Source: Streptomyces sp. NBC_00289
GTDB taxonomy: Bacteria > Actinomycetota > Actinomycetes > Streptomycetales > Streptomycetaceae
DNA: 64,000 bases
Direction: 5' to 3'
Assembly: GCF_041435115.1 (NCBI RefSeq)
Contig: NZ_CP108046.1
Span: forward strand, 8,246,001-8,310,000
Position numbers and translations under genes: made by a program. Below are positions 7,885 to 16,567 of this stretch, in pieces. Under the pieces are notes generated by a model that saw nothing but the letters and a program-made list of their open reading frames with translations, had not been told where the DNA came from and made no database searches. The first letter of the stretch is position 1, and every line of letters starts with the position of its first letter.

Positions 7885-7999
7885 GGTGCGGTTTCGCTTT
7901 CCTCGTACGTGCGGGTTCCGGACCATTGTCACGTGGAGGGGGAGGGTGAGCGACCGCTTAGGATAGCGATCGTTGCCCCATACACTCAGGAGTCCCGCC

Positions 8000-8458
8000 G
8001 TGACCGCCGAAGCCCCGACCGCCCCCGCCCTGTCCTACGGCCGGCTGATGCCCGTCACGGTCCACTTCGACGACCTGGACGCGCTCGGCATGCTGCACAA
8101 CGCCCGCTACCCGCTGCTCGTCGAACGGGCCTGGACCGAGTTCTGGCAGGGGCACGGCATCCGCTTCGACGGCGACTGGGCGAGCGCCGGTGACGCCTGC
8201 AACGTGGTCAGGGAACTGTTGATCTCCTACGACCTCCCGGTCACCCGGAGCGGCGCCTACGCCGTCCACCTCTGGCTGGAGCGCCTCGGCACCACCGGCC
8301 TGACCTACGGCTTCCGGTTCTGCTCGGCGGACGGCGGCACGACCTACGCGCGCGGCACCCGGGTGCTGGTGCGGCTGGACGCGGGAACCCTGCGCCCCGC
8401 GCCCTGGAGCGACCGCTTCAGGACCGCGGGCCGGGAACTGCTTCGGCCGGCGGGCTGA
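8000..8458 (+). CDS. Acyl-CoA thioesterase, hotdog (4HBT) fold
   Basis: The 152-residue protein has the 4-hydroxybenzoyl-CoA thioesterase signature VHFDDLDALGMLHNARYPLLVERA (residues ~15-40), where the Asp after HFD and the nearby His/Asn form the usual active site. It ends with RGTRVLVRLD, the last hotdog strand. GTG 8000 is chosen because AGGAG stands at 7988-7992. It is divergent from the permease gene and convergent with the MFS gene, overlapping it by 41 bp. The substrate cannot be told from sequence. Confidence 0.85.
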   Translation: MTAEAPTAPALSYGRLMPVTVHFDDLDALGMLHNARYPLLVERAWTEFWQGHGIRFDGDWASAGDACNVVRELLISYDLPVTRSGAYAVHLWLERLGTTGLTYGFRFCSADGGTTYARGTRVLVRLDAGTLRPAPWSDRFRTAGRELLRPAG

Positions 8459-9629
8459 GCTTCGGGCGGTCCCGGTCGGCCGAGCGCAGCACCCCGGCGA
8501 AGACCACGAGCCCGCACGCCAGCAGGGTCACCAGACCGAACGACACCATCAGGCTGGTCGCCTGGGCGATGCCGCCGATCGCGCTCGGCGCGACCAGGCC
8601 GGAGGTGTAGGTGATGGTCGCGACGCCCGCGATGGCCTGGCTCGGGTTGGGGCCGCTGCGGCCCGCCGCGGCGAAGCAGAGCGGGACGACGACCGCGATA
8701 CCGAGGCCCATCAGCGCGAACCCGGCCATCGCCACGGCCGGATGGCCCGCCACGACGACCAGCAGTCCGCCGAGTACGGCGAGGACACCGCCGGCGCGGA
8801 CCGTCGCCACGGAACCGAACCGGTCCACCACCCGGTCGCCGGCGATCCGCGCGACCGCCATGGTGAGCGTGAAGCCCGTCGTGCAGGCCGCCGCGAGTCC
8901 CGCCGAGGATTCGAGCCGGTCGCGCAGATAGACCGCCGACCAGTCCAGGCTGGCGCCCTCCGCGAACACCGCGCAGAAGCCGACCGCGCCGATGAGCAGC
9001 GCCGACCTGGGCGGCAGCGCGAACCGGGGCGGCGGATCCTCGTCCTCGGCGGGCTGCAGGTCGAGCACCCAGGAGCACGCGCCCACGCCGAGCACGGTCA
9101 GGATTCCCGCCGCCAGCAGGTGATGCAGCCGGGCGTCCGCTCCCAGGTGGGCGGCGAGCGTGCCGGCCGCCGAGCCGATCAGGGCGCCCGCGCTCCACAT
9201 GCCGTGCAGGCCGGACATGATCGAGCGGCCGAGACGGTTCTCGACCTCGACGCCGAGCGCGTTCATCGCCACGTCCGCCATGCCCGCCGTGGCCCCGTAG
9301 ATGAACAGGGCCACGCACAACGTCAGCAGGTTCGGGGCGAGGGAGGGCAGGACCAGCGCCAGTGTCCACAGGGCGATCAGTCCGCGCAGCGCGTTCCGGG
9401 CACCGAAACGGTGGGTGACGCTGCCCGCCAGCGGCATCGCGAGCGAGGCGCCGAGCGCGGGGAAGGCGAGGGCGAGGCCCAACTGTCCCGCACTGACGGA
9501 GGCATGGTCCTGGACCCACGGCACCCGCGTCGCGAATGAGCCGGTGACGGCGCCGTGCACGGCGAAGACGGCGGCCACGGCGTACCGGGCGCGCTTCACC
9601 TCGCGCTGCTCGTAGATCACTGCACCCAT
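8418..9629 (-). CDS. MFS transporter
   Basis: The 403-residue protein has 12 predicted membrane segments and typical MFS A-motif remnants (GSVTHRFGARNALRG between segments 2 and 3, DRVVDRFGSVATVRAG in the second half). ATG 9629 has GGAGGGG upstream. It is divergently placed from the ROK regulator gene, with a clear inverted repeat between them, so it is the probable target of that regulator. A sugar or sugar-like substrate is suggested only by that pairing. The family to which it is closest is the FucP/YfmO-like group of small MFS proteins, which I infer weakly. Confidence 0.85.
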   Translation of the reverse strand: MGAVIYEQREVKRARYAVAAVFAVHGAVTGSFATRVPWVQDHASVSAGQLGLALAFPALGASLAMPLAGSVTHRFGARNALRGLIALWTLALVLPSLAPNLLTLCVALFIYGATAGMADVAMNALGVEVENRLGRSIMSGLHGMWSAGALIGSAAGTLAAHLGADARLHHLLAAGILTVLGVGACSWVLDLQPAEDEDPPPRFALPPRSALLIGAVGFCAVFAEGASLDWSAVYLRDRLESSAGLAAACTTGFTLTMAVARIAGDRVVDRFGSVATVRAGGVLAVLGGLLVVVAGHPAVAMAGFALMGLGIAVVVPLCFAAAGRSGPNPSQAIAGVATITYTSGLVAPSAIGGIAQATSLMVSFGLVTLLACGLVVFAGVLRSADRDRPKLSPPAEAVPGPRS

Positions 9630-9673
9630 TCTCCGACCCCTCCCAGGTCTGTTCCCCGCACGGCCGACGTAAA

Positions 9674-9696
9674 CTATCAGGGACCCTGCCTGATAG
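9674..9696. promoter_or_regulatory. Inverted repeat operator between MFS and ROK genes
   Basis: CTATCAGG, a 7-bp spacer and CCTGATAG form a perfect 8-bp dyad in the 123-bp divergent gap. ROK repressors bind such dyads, so this is the likely site for the adjacent regulator. A further GATAG overlaps its right arm. Confidence 0.7.
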
Positions 9697-9752
9697 ATAG
9701 CGCGTAACCGGTCGCCCGGCGTGCGACCCCGCCGATCTGGAAGGATCCCGGC

Positions 9753-10979
9753 ATGCCCGCATCCCCGAGCACCGCCCGGGCCATCAACGACCGGCTCGCC
9801 CTGCGTCTGCTCCAGCAGGAGGGCCCGTTGACGGCGGGGCGACTCAAGCAGCTGACCGGTCTGTCCCGGCCGAGCGTCGCCGACCTCGTCGAACGTCTCA
9901 CGCTGGCCGGTCTGATCGCCGTGGTCGGGGAGTCGGGGGAACAGCGCCGGGGCCCGAACGCGAAGGTGTACGGCATCGTCGCGGACCAGGCCCACCTGGC
10001 GGCCCTGGACGTGCGCCTGGAAGGGGTCTCCGTGGTCGTCTCCGACCTCCTCGGCCGGGCGCTGGCCGAGGCGTCGGTGCCGATCGGCCCCGACACGGGT
10101 ACCGGTTCCGCGGTGGAGCAGGCGGTCACGCTCGTCGAACGGGTGGTGAAGGAAGCGGGGGCCGACCGGCTGCACACCGTCGGCATCGGCGCCCCCGGCC
10201 TGATCGATCCGGCGAGCGGCGAACTCCGCGACTCCACCGGCCTGCCCGAGTGGCACCGCCGACTGGTGGCGGCCCTTCAGGAGCGGTTCCCGGACGCCCG
10301 GTTCAGCGTGGAGAACGAGACCAACCTCGCGGCGCTGGCGGAACAGCGCGACGGGGCCGCCCGGGACCGGGACACCTTCGTCCTGCTGTGGCTCGGCATG
10401 GGGATCGGCTCCGCGGTCGTCCTGGACGGGGCGCTGCGCCGGGGCGCCAACGGAGGGGCGGGCGAGATCGGCTTCCTGCCCGTCCCCGGGACGTCGGGGC
10501 TGCCCTCCGCCACCGACTGCGACGGCGGCTTCCACTCCCTCGCGGGGGCGGCGGCGGTCGCGGCCCTCGCGGCGCGGCACGGCGTGCCGGCGGAGCCCGC
10601 CGGGTCGGGGCCGGCCACGGAGGCGCTGGTGCGGGCGGCGGTCCGGCGGGCCGGCGCGGACCCGTCCGCCGAGCGTTTCCTCGACGCCCTCGCCGACCGG
10701 GTGGCCCTCGGCGCCGCCGCCGTCATCTCGGTCCTGGACCCCGGCTGCCTGGTGCTGGCCGGCGAGATCGGCCGGGCCGGCGGCGACACGCTCGCCGCCC
10801 GGGTCCAGCACCGCCTGGCCCGGATGTCACCCCTGCCCACCGAGGTGCGGTCCAGCGCGCTGGGTGGCGGCGCGGTCCTGCGCGGCGCACTGCTCACGGC
10901 GCGGGACCGGGCCCAGGAGGAACTCTTCGCACCCCCGGAAAACCGTCCGTCCGGCCGCACCCGCCCGCCGGGTCCGTGA
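9753..10979 (+). CDS. ROK-family transcriptional regulator
   Basis: The 408-residue protein has an N-terminal winged helix (residues ~8-70: LLQQEGPLTAGRLKQLTGLSRPSVADLVERL) and a ROK sugar-kinase-like domain (residues ~85-385: VGIGAPGLIDP, ENETNLAALAE, GMGIGSAVVLDG, GANGGAGEIGF). Two kinase hallmarks are altered. The catalytic Asp of the usual ENDAN motif is Thr here (ENETN), and the zinc-binding CxCG motif is replaced by TDCDGGFH. It should therefore act only as a repressor, not as a sugar kinase. It is divergent from an MFS transporter. Confidence 0.9.
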   Translation: MPASPSTARAINDRLALRLLQQEGPLTAGRLKQLTGLSRPSVADLVERLTLAGLIAVVGESGEQRRGPNAKVYGIVADQAHLAALDVRLEGVSVVVSDLLGRALAEASVPIGPDTGTGSAVEQAVTLVERVVKEAGADRLHTVGIGAPGLIDPASGELRDSTGLPEWHRRLVAALQERFPDARFSVENETNLAALAEQRDGAARDRDTFVLLWLGMGIGSAVVLDGALRRGANGGAGEIGFLPVPGTSGLPSATDCDGGFHSLAGAAAVAALAARHGVPAEPAGSGPATEALVRAAVRRAGADPSAERFLDALADRVALGAAAVISVLDPGCLVLAGEIGRAGGDTLAARVQHRLARMSPLPTEVRSSALGGGAVLRGALLTARDRAQEELFAPPENRPSGRTRPPGP

Positions 10980-11325
10980 AGGGCGGCCCGCCGGTCGCGC
11001 CACCCGACCGCGCTCGTCCCGCGCTCACGGTGCCGACGCGCCGCCGTACGGCAATGGAGGCCCGGCGGCGGGCAAGGGCCGTCGTCACCGCCGCCGGGCC
11101 GGTCCGCGAGGGGGCGGGCGGAACCCGGTCACCTGCGCAGACCCTAAAAGGACTAGACCACGCTGGTCAATAGGTATGGACCAATCTCAAGCGGGCCTGA
11201 GGGGTCGGGAGTTGACGGCCTCACGGGCCGTCAGGGAAGTCCAGCGAAGGTCGTTGTGAGCCACCCCACAGCATTCGCCCGTATGGACGCCGACACGGCG
11301 TGGCACACTGGCCCTGTACCAGAAG
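10980..11325. other. Intergenic region without a supported gene
   Basis: This 346-bp gap contains a leftward chitinase-type promoter (separate entry) and GC-rich sequence without a convincing gene. A 64-codon minus-strand frame (11088-10894) follows that promoter. Its basic N-terminus could be a decayed signal peptide, but there is no hydrophobic core. Confidence 0.5.
11141..11183 (-). promoter_or_regulatory. Chitinase-type promoter without a chitinase gene
   Basis: On the minus strand, TTGACC (11170-11165), an 18-bp spacer and TAGGGT (11146-11141) overlap two 11-bp repeats, GGACTAGACCA (11150-11160) and GGTATGGACCA (11173-11183). The arrangement nearly copies the promoter of the chitinase gene at 25973-26013. 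It fires leftward into a gap and the back of the ROK gene, where no chitinase is encoded. Confidence 0.65.
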
Positions 11326-11455
11326 CAGCGCACTCCGGGGTCGGTGAAAGTCCGAACCGGCGGTTACAGTCCGCGACCCGGTCGCTTCCAGCGGCCGGTT
11401 GACCAGGTGAAATTCCTGGACCGACGGTTAAAGTCCGGATGGGAGGCAGTGCGCG
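11326..11455 (+). ncRNA. FMN riboswitch (RFN element)
   Basis: The conserved RFN core is plain: a closing stem GCGCACT/AGTGCGC, then CCGGGGTCGGTGAAAGTCC, GAACCGGCGGTTACAGTCC, CCAGGTGAAATTCCTGG, CCGACGGTTAAAGTCCGG and ATGGGAGGCAGTGCGC. It lies about 145 bp ahead of ribE. It should reduce expression of the rib operon when FMN is plentiful. The expression platform probably lies between 11456 and 11600. Confidence 0.97.
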
Positions 11456-11600
11456 GCGGGCGGGCATTCGTGCGCGCCGCCGTACCGGTTCGTCCTTGAG
11501 GCGAACCCTGTCCGGCGTCGTTCCCGGTGTTCCTGTCCGTTGTTCTGTCGTCATCGACAGCCCCGGAGTCCGTGCCCCAAGAGGCAGGAGGACCCGGGAA

Positions 11601-12206
11601 GTGTTCACCGGAATCGTCGAAGAGCTGGGCGAGGTCACCGCCGTCGAGAACCTCGGCGACGCGTCCCGCTTCCGGCTGCGCGGCCCCGTCGTCACCGCGG
11701 GCGCGAAGCACGGCGACTCCATCGCCGTGAACGGCGTCTGTCTGACCGTCGTCGACCACGAGGACGACGAGTTCACCGCCGACGTCATGGCCGAGACCCT
11801 GGACCGCTCCAGCCTGGGCGCGCTCGCCGTCGGATCCCGCGTCAACCTCGAACGCCCCACCGCCGTGGGCGCGCGCCTCGGCGGCCACATCGTGCAGGGC
11901 CATGTCGACGGCACCGGTCAGGTGCTGGAGCGCAAGCCCTCCGAGAACTGGGAGATCGTGAAGATCTCACTCCCGGCGGACCTCGCGCGGTACGTGGTCG
12001 AGAAGGGCTCCATCACCGTCGACGGCATCAGCCTCACCGTCGTCGAGGCCGGCGCGGACCACTTCACCGTCAGCCTCATCCCCACCACCCTCGACCTGAC
12101 CACGCTCGGCCGCAAGCAGCCCGGCGACCCGGTCAACCTCGAGGTCGACATCATCGCCAAGTATGTCGAGCGGCTGCTCGCCACCGGTCAGGGGGCGGAC
12201 AGGTGA
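11601..12206 (+). CDS. ribE: Riboflavin synthase, alpha chain
   Basis: The 201-residue protein joins two 6,7-dimethyl-8-ribityllumazines to give riboflavin. The two repeated barrels are seen: [12 protein letters not shown] with VNGVCLTVV in the first, then [21 protein letters not shown] and the C-terminal [10 protein letters not shown] helix needed for the trimer. GTG 11601 is the right start, giving MFTGIVEE and having AGGAGG eight bases upstream. A longer frame from 11439 runs back into the riboswitch and is not coding. It is the first gene after the FMN riboswitch and overlaps the next start by 4 bp. Confidence 0.95.
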   Translation: MFTGIVEELGEVTAVENLGDASRFRLRGPVVTAGAKHGDSIAVNGVCLTVVDHEDDEFTADVMAETLDRSSLGALAVGSRVNLERPTAVGARLGGHIVQGHVDGTGQVLERKPSENWEIVKISLPADLARYVVEKGSITVDGISLTVVEAGADHFTVSLIPTTLDLTTLGRKQPGDPVNLEVDIIAKYVERLLATGQGADR

Positions 12207-12844
12207 ACCGGCTGAACTCCGAGGCCTTCGTCCTCTTCGACCAGCACATCCTGTGGTCGGACATGATCGGCAACATCTTCGGCCTGATCGCCCTCGCCCT
12301 CGGCTGGCGCCGCTCCATCTGGAGCTGGCCCGTGCAGTTCCTGTCCGGCCTGATCCTCTTCGGCGCCTTCTACAGTCACCTGACCGGCAGCGCCGGCAAG
12401 CAGGTCGTCGTCATGGTCGTCGCCGGCTACGGCTGGTGGCAGTGGAACCGCCGCAAGCGAGAGGGCGCGGACGGCCAGATCTCCGTGCGCTTCGCCACCT
12501 GGCGCGAACGCGCGGCGATGATCGCCGCCGCGGCCGCCGGCACCGTCGCCGTGGCCCTGCTCTTCAAGGCCTACCCGACGCTTTCCTGGGACCCCTGGCC
12601 CGACGCCTACATCTTCGTCGGCACCGTCGTCGCCATGTACGCCCAGGCGCGCGGCATGGTCGAGTTCTGGTTCGCCTGGCTCCTCGTCGACCTGGTCGGC
12701 GTCCCCCTGAACTTCGCCAACGGCTACGCCTTCTCCGGCTTCGTCTACGTCATCTACGGCGCACTCGTCCTGTGGGGCATGCGCGACTGGTGGCTGCGCT
12801 CCCGCAGGGACGCGCGGCCCGTCCTGGAAGGAGCGCCGGCATGA
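12203..12844 (+). CDS. ribM: PnuC-family riboflavin transporter (RibM/PnuX type)
   Basis: This 213-residue membrane protein has about seven hydrophobic segments and PnuC-family motifs ([26 protein letters not shown] near the middle, [19 protein letters not shown] near the end). PnuC proteins carry nicotinamide mononucleotide. The actinobacterial branch located in rib operons (RibM/PnuX of Streptomyces davawensis and Corynebacterium glutamicum) carries riboflavin. Its place between ribE and ribBA, with 4-bp overlaps at both ends and riboswitch control, supports riboflavin as substrate. Confidence 0.9.
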   Translation: MNRLNSEAFVLFDQHILWSDMIGNIFGLIALALGWRRSIWSWPVQFLSGLILFGAFYSHLTGSAGKQVVVMVVAGYGWWQWNRRKREGADGQISVRFATWRERAAMIAAAAAGTVAVALLFKAYPTLSWDPWPDAYIFVGTVVAMYAQARGMVEFWFAWLLVDLVGVPLNFANGYAFSGFVYVIYGALVLWGMRDWWLRSRRDARPVLEGAPA

Positions 12845-14130
12845 CCTCGGCCCCGATCCTGTACAGCACCGACAACATCGAGGACTGGTCGCTCGACCCG
12901 ATCGAGCAGGCCGTCGCCGACATCGCGGCCGGCCGCCCGGTCGTGGTCGTCGACGACGAGGACCGCGAGAACGAGGGCGACCTCGTCATCGCCGCCGAGA
13001 AGGCGACCCCCGAGATCGTCGCCTTCATGATGAGCGAGTGCCGCGGCCTGATCTGCGCGCCGATGGAGGGCGAGGAACTCGACCGGCTGAAGCTGCCGCA
13101 GATGGTCGACGACAACACCGAGTCGATGAAGACCGCGTTCACCGTGACCGTGGACGCGTCCGCCGCGCACGGTGTGACCACCGGCATCTCGGCCTCCGAC
13201 CGTGCCACCACGCTCCAGCTGCTCGCGACCGGCACCGCCGCGGCCGACGACTTCGTCCGCCCCGGCCACATCTTCCCGCTGCGTGCCCGCTCCGGCGGGG
13301 TCCTGGTCCGCAACGGCCACACCGAGGCCGCCGTCGACCTGGCCCGGCTCGCCGGCCTGCGCCCGGCCGGCGCGATCGTCGAGATCGCCGGCGAGGACGG
13401 CCGCATGCTGCGCCTGCCCGAGCTGATCCCGTTCGCCCGCAAGCACGGCCTGACGATCATCTCCATCGAGGACCTGATCGCCTACCGACGCGGCGCCGAG
13501 CCCACCGTGCGCCGCGAGGCCGAGGTGCATCTGCCCACCGTGCACGGCACGTTCACGGCGTACGGCTACCGTTCCACCGTCGACGGCGTCGAGCACGTCG
13601 CCCTCGTCCACGGCGAGATCGGCGACGGCGAGGACGTCCTCGTGCGCATCCACTCCGAATGCCTCACCGGCGACGTCTTCGGCTCGCAGCGCTGCGACTG
13701 CGGCCCCCAGCTCGACACCTCCCTGGACCGGATCCAGGAGGAGGGCCGGGGAGTGGTCGTCTACCTGCGCGGCCACGAGGGGCGCGGCATCGGCCTGATG
13801 TCCAAGCTGCGCGCCTACGAGCTCCAGGAACGCGGCCGCGACACCCTCGACGCCAACCTCGAGCTCGGCCTGCCCGCCGACGCCCGCGACTACGGGGCCG
13901 GCGCGCAGATCCTGGAGGACCTCGGCGTCCGCAGCGTGCGGCTGCTGACCAACAACCCCGAGAAGACCGACGCGCTCGTGCGCCATGGCCTCAAGGTCAC
14001 CGGGCGGGAGCCGATGCCCGTACAGGCGGGCGAGCACAACCTCCGCTACCTGCGCACCAAGCGGGACCGGATGGGGCACGACCTGCCCTGGCTGGACACG
14101 GCCCCCGTGTCCGCCTGCGGCAACCAGTAA
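12841..14130 (+). CDS. ribBA: Bifunctional 3,4-DHBP synthase / GTP cyclohydrolase II
   Basis: The 429-residue fusion makes both precursors of lumazine. The N-terminal half (to ~215) is DHBP synthase with the acidic loop [18 protein letters not shown] and the later [13 protein letters not shown]. The C-terminal half is GTP cyclohydrolase II with the zinc ligands in [17 protein letters not shown], the catalytic block [15 protein letters not shown] and the [11 protein letters not shown] loop. Both active sites look intact. ATG 12841 overlaps the ribM stop (ATGA). The C-terminal tail ends with a short Pro/Ser/Cys stretch. Confidence 0.96.
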   Translation: MTSAPILYSTDNIEDWSLDPIEQAVADIAAGRPVVVVDDEDRENEGDLVIAAEKATPEIVAFMMSECRGLICAPMEGEELDRLKLPQMVDDNTESMKTAFTVTVDASAAHGVTTGISASDRATTLQLLATGTAAADDFVRPGHIFPLRARSGGVLVRNGHTEAAVDLARLAGLRPAGAIVEIAGEDGRMLRLPELIPFARKHGLTIISIEDLIAYRRGAEPTVRREAEVHLPTVHGTFTAYGYRSTVDGVEHVALVHGEIGDGEDVLVRIHSECLTGDVFGSQRCDCGPQLDTSLDRIQEEGRGVVVYLRGHEGRGIGLMSKLRAYELQERGRDTLDANLELGLPADARDYGAGAQILEDLGVRSVRLLTNNPEKTDALVRHGLKVTGREPMPVQAGEHNLRYLRTKRDRMGHDLPWLDTAPVSACGNQ

Positions 14131-14150
14131 GAAGAGAACTGAGGAGAGAC

Positions 14151-14636
14151 GTGAGCGGCAAGGGTGCACCGGAACTGTCCGTACGCAACGTCGGGGACCT
14201 GCGGGTCGCCGTCATCGCGGCGCAGTGGCACGAAAAGGTGATGGACGGCCTGGTGGACGGCGCCCTGCGCGCCCTGCACGACCTGGGGATCGACGAGCCG
14301 ACCCTGCTGCGGGTTCCCGGCAGCTGGGAGCTCCCGGTGGTGGCCAAGGTGCTGGCCGGCCGGGGATACGACGCGATCGTGGCGCTCGGCGTCGTCATCC
14401 GCGGCGGCACCCCCCACTTCGAGTACGTGTGCCAGGGCGTCACGGGCGGCCTGACCCAGGTCTCCGTCGAGACCGGCGTCCCCGTCGGCTTCGGCGTCCT
14501 CACCTGCGACACCGAGGAACAGGCCCTGGACCGGGCCGGAATCGAAGGCTCCAGCGAGGACAAGGGGCACGAGGCGGTGACGGCGGCGGTGGCGACCGCG
14601 GCCACCCTCCGCTCAGTATCCGAACCCTGGCGCTAG
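14151..14636 (+). CDS. ribH: 6,7-dimethyl-8-ribityllumazine synthase
   Basis: The 161-residue protein condenses the RibA/RibB products to lumazine, usually as an icosahedral or pentameric particle. Family motifs are intact: [18 protein letters not shown] (substrate-binding Trp after AAQ), [30 protein letters not shown] with the catalytic His (GGTPHFEYV), and [11 protein letters not shown] with the terminal [11 protein letters not shown] helix. GTG 14151 follows GAGGAGAG, 20 bp after the ribBA stop, so it belongs to the same operon. Confidence 0.96.
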   Translation: MSGKGAPELSVRNVGDLRVAVIAAQWHEKVMDGLVDGALRALHDLGIDEPTLLRVPGSWELPVVAKVLAGRGYDAIVALGVVIRGGTPHFEYVCQGVTGGLTQVSVETGVPVGFGVLTCDTEEQALDRAGIEGSSEDKGHEAVTAAVATAATLRSVSEPWR

Positions 14637-14669
14637 CGCGGCCGGCACACGCGTAAAGTGAGCGCCACC

Positions 14670-14942
14670 ATGTCCAATAAGACGTTCGAGGAGCTGTTCA
14701 CCGAGCTCCAGCACAAGGCAGCCCACGGCGATCCCGCCACTTCCCGCACCGCGGAACTGGTCGGCAAGGGCGTCCATGCCATCGGCAAGAAGGTCGTCGA
14801 AGAGGCCGCCGAGGTCTGGATGGCCGCGGAGCACGAGGGCAAGGAGGCAGCCGCGGAGGAGATCTCGCAGCTGCTCTACCACGTTCAGCTGATGATGGTC
14901 GCCCGCGGCATCTCGCTGGACGACGTCTACGCCCACCTCTGA
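14670..14942 (+). CDS. hisE: Phosphoribosyl-ATP diphosphatase
   Basis: The 90-residue all-alpha MazG-like enzyme removes pyrophosphate from PR-ATP in histidine synthesis. The metal-binding sequence is clear: [34 protein letters not shown], with paired EExxE and ExxD/Q clusters. Start ATG 14670 ([10 protein letters not shown]) is preferred over GTG 14658, which would add four unconserved residues. The gene is 33 bp after ribH and 50 bp before hisG, so rib and his genes may be co-transcribed. Confidence 0.95.
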   Translation: MSNKTFEELFTELQHKAAHGDPATSRTAELVGKGVHAIGKKVVEEAAEVWMAAEHEGKEAAAEEISQLLYHVQLMMVARGISLDDVYAHL

Positions 14943-14992
14943 GCCGTCACCCCCACCCGCACCGTACGAAACGAACAAAGGAAGCCGACCTC

Positions 14993-15841
14993 ATGCTGCG
15001 CATCGCCGTCCCCAACAAGGGTTCCCTGTCAGGCCCCGCGGGGGAGATGCTGCATGAGGCCGGCTACCAGCAGCGCCGGGAGGCCAAGGAGCTGCGGATC
15101 GTCGACCCGGAGAACGAGGTCGAGTTCTTCTACCTCCGCCCCCGCGACATCGCCATCTACGTCTCCTCCGGCCGCCTCGACATCGGCATCACCGGCCGTG
15201 ACCTGCTGATCGACTCCGGCGCCGACGCCGCGGAGATCCTGCCGCTGGGCTTCGCCCGCTCCACGTTCCGCTTCGCTGCCAAGCCGGGCACCGCCAACGG
15301 CATCGAGGACCTCAAGGGCAGGACGGTCGCCACCTCCTACGAGGGGATCGTGGCCGGGCACCTCGCCGACAGCGGCGTCGACGCCTCCGTCGTCCACCTG
15401 GACGGCGCCGTCGAGACCGCCATCGAGCTGGGCGTCGCCGAGGTCATCGCCGATGTCGTCGAGACCGGCACCAGCCTGCGCAACGCGGGCCTGGAGGTCT
15501 TCGGCGAGCCCATCATGAAGTCCGAGGCCGTCGTCATCCGGCGCACCGACGCCGAGGCCGACGACCCCAAGGTGCAGCAGTTCCTGCGCCGACTGCAGGG
15601 CGTCCTCGTGGCCCGGACGTACGTGATGATGGACTACGACTGCCGGGTCGAGCAGCTCGAGAAGGCCGTCGCGCTCACCCCGGGCCTTGAGTCGCCGACC
15701 GTCTCCCCGCTGCACAACGAGGGCTGGGTGGCCGTCCGCGCGATGGTCCCCGCCAAGGAGGCCCAGCGGATCATGGACGACCTGTACGACATCGGCGCCC
15801 GGGCCATCCTGACCACGGCCATCCACGCCTGCCGTCTCTGA
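14993..15841 (+). CDS. hisG: ATP phosphoribosyltransferase, long form
   Basis: The 282-residue enzyme does the first step of histidine synthesis (ATP plus PRPP). It is the long HisG type, with a C-terminal ACT-like regulatory domain (from ~residue 210) that binds histidine for feedback inhibition. Motifs visible are LRIAVPNKGSLSGPAGEML, FLRPRDIAIYV-like strand, DIGITGRDLLID and the PRPP loop IADVVETGTSLRNAGLEV. ACAAAGGAAG precedes ATG 14993. hisE and hisG side by side is the usual Streptomyces arrangement. Confidence 0.95.
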   Translation: MLRIAVPNKGSLSGPAGEMLHEAGYQQRREAKELRIVDPENEVEFFYLRPRDIAIYVSSGRLDIGITGRDLLIDSGADAAEILPLGFARSTFRFAAKPGTANGIEDLKGRTVATSYEGIVAGHLADSGVDASVVHLDGAVETAIELGVAEVIADVVETGTSLRNAGLEVFGEPIMKSEAVVIRRTDAEADDPKVQQFLRRLQGVLVARTYVMMDYDCRVEQLEKAVALTPGLESPTVSPLHNEGWVAVRAMVPAKEAQRIMDDLYDIGARAILTTAIHACRL

Positions 15842-15864
15842 GAGCCGTACGAGAGCCGTTGACC

Positions 15865-16320
15865 ATGTCCGACCTGCCCTCCCTCCCCGTCACGTTCCGG
15901 CCGAGCCGCACCCGGGCCGTCCTGCTCACCGCCGGCCTCGCGATCTTCGTGGTGATCACGACGGTCGCGATGCTGCTGGAGCAGCTCAGCGCGGGCGAGC
16001 GCCTCAGCTTCGTCCTCACCGGGGCGCTGCTCTTCGCCGTGCTGCTCCTGCTCTCCCGGCCGAAGGTCGTCGCCGACGAGTCCGGCGTCACGGTGGTGAA
16101 CATCACGAGCAGGCGCCGCCTGGAGTGGCCCGAGATCGTCCAGGTGAACCTGCGGCCCGGCGACCCCTGGGTCTTCCTGAACCTCAGCGACGGCACCAGC
16201 CTGCCCGCGCTCGGCATCCAGCCGGGCATCGCGAAAGAGCGGGCCATCACCGACGCGCGCACCCTGCGGGCACTCGCCGAGGCCCGGTCCGCCCGGGATC
16301 CCGAGCAGCACCGTGACTGA
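15865..16320 (+). CDS. Membrane-anchored PH-domain protein
   Basis: This 151-residue protein has two close hydrophobic segments (residues ~18-38 and ~46-63) followed by a small beta-rich domain (PKVVADESGVTVVNITSRRRLEWPEIVQVNL) of the bacterial PH type found in many actinomycete membrane proteins. The role is unknown. ATG 15865 is chosen. TTG 15859 would add only two residues. It lies 23 bp after hisG and may be the last gene of the rib-his transcript. Confidence 0.8.
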   Translation: MSDLPSLPVTFRPSRTRAVLLTAGLAIFVVITTVAMLLEQLSAGERLSFVLTGALLFAVLLLLSRPKVVADESGVTVVNITSRRRLEWPEIVQVNLRPGDPWVFLNLSDGTSLPALGIQPGIAKERAITDARTLRALAEARSARDPEQHRD

Positions 16321-16567
16321 TCGCATGCAACTTCAGGGCTGACTCGGGGCCGTCCACCCTGCCGCACAGGCCCATGTCTTGATTAATCTGTTGGCGGAGG
16401 CTTTTTTCGCTGCGCCTCCACCCCTGCGCGCCGCCCGGCGCCCAGGGGTTCCTGCTACCCGAGGAGTGACCCTCTCCGGCGATGGACGGATCGTCCTGTA
16501 GTACCTGCGCCGCCCCCTGCCGACATACCGCGGACCCGGTCCGTGTGTACGCGGAGGCGGCGGCATC
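16321..16567 (+). promoter_or_regulatory. Structured 5' leader of the CNNM/CorC gene pair
   Basis: This 247-bp gap has two adjacent stems: GGAGGC (16396-16401) with GCCTCC (16414-16419), separated by a loop with six T, and CCCCTG (16421-16426) with CAGGGG (16443-16448), whose interior also pairs (GCGCC/GGCGC). More GC-rich pairing follows up to the Shine-Dalgarno GCGGAGGCGG before ATG 16568. The transporters downstream are candidates for Mg/Co export, so a metal-sensing leader is possible. The sequence does not fit the M-box or yybP-ykoY consensus as I know them. Confidence 0.4.

Noticed and set aside
8418..10811. 797-codon minus-strand frame joining the ROK antisense and the MFS gene
   Set aside because: Only the last 403 codons are MFS protein. 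The remainder is the complement of the ROK gene, and ATG 9629 has a good ribosome site.
10894..11088. Minus-strand 64-codon frame behind the orphan chitinase promoter as a real gene
   Set aside because: No hydrophobic signal core, no GH18 motif and overlap with the ROK 3' end. At most it is a decayed remnant.
16321..16567. M-box or yybP-ykoY riboswitch
   Set aside because: The base order does not fit either consensus, so it is listed only as an unassigned leader.
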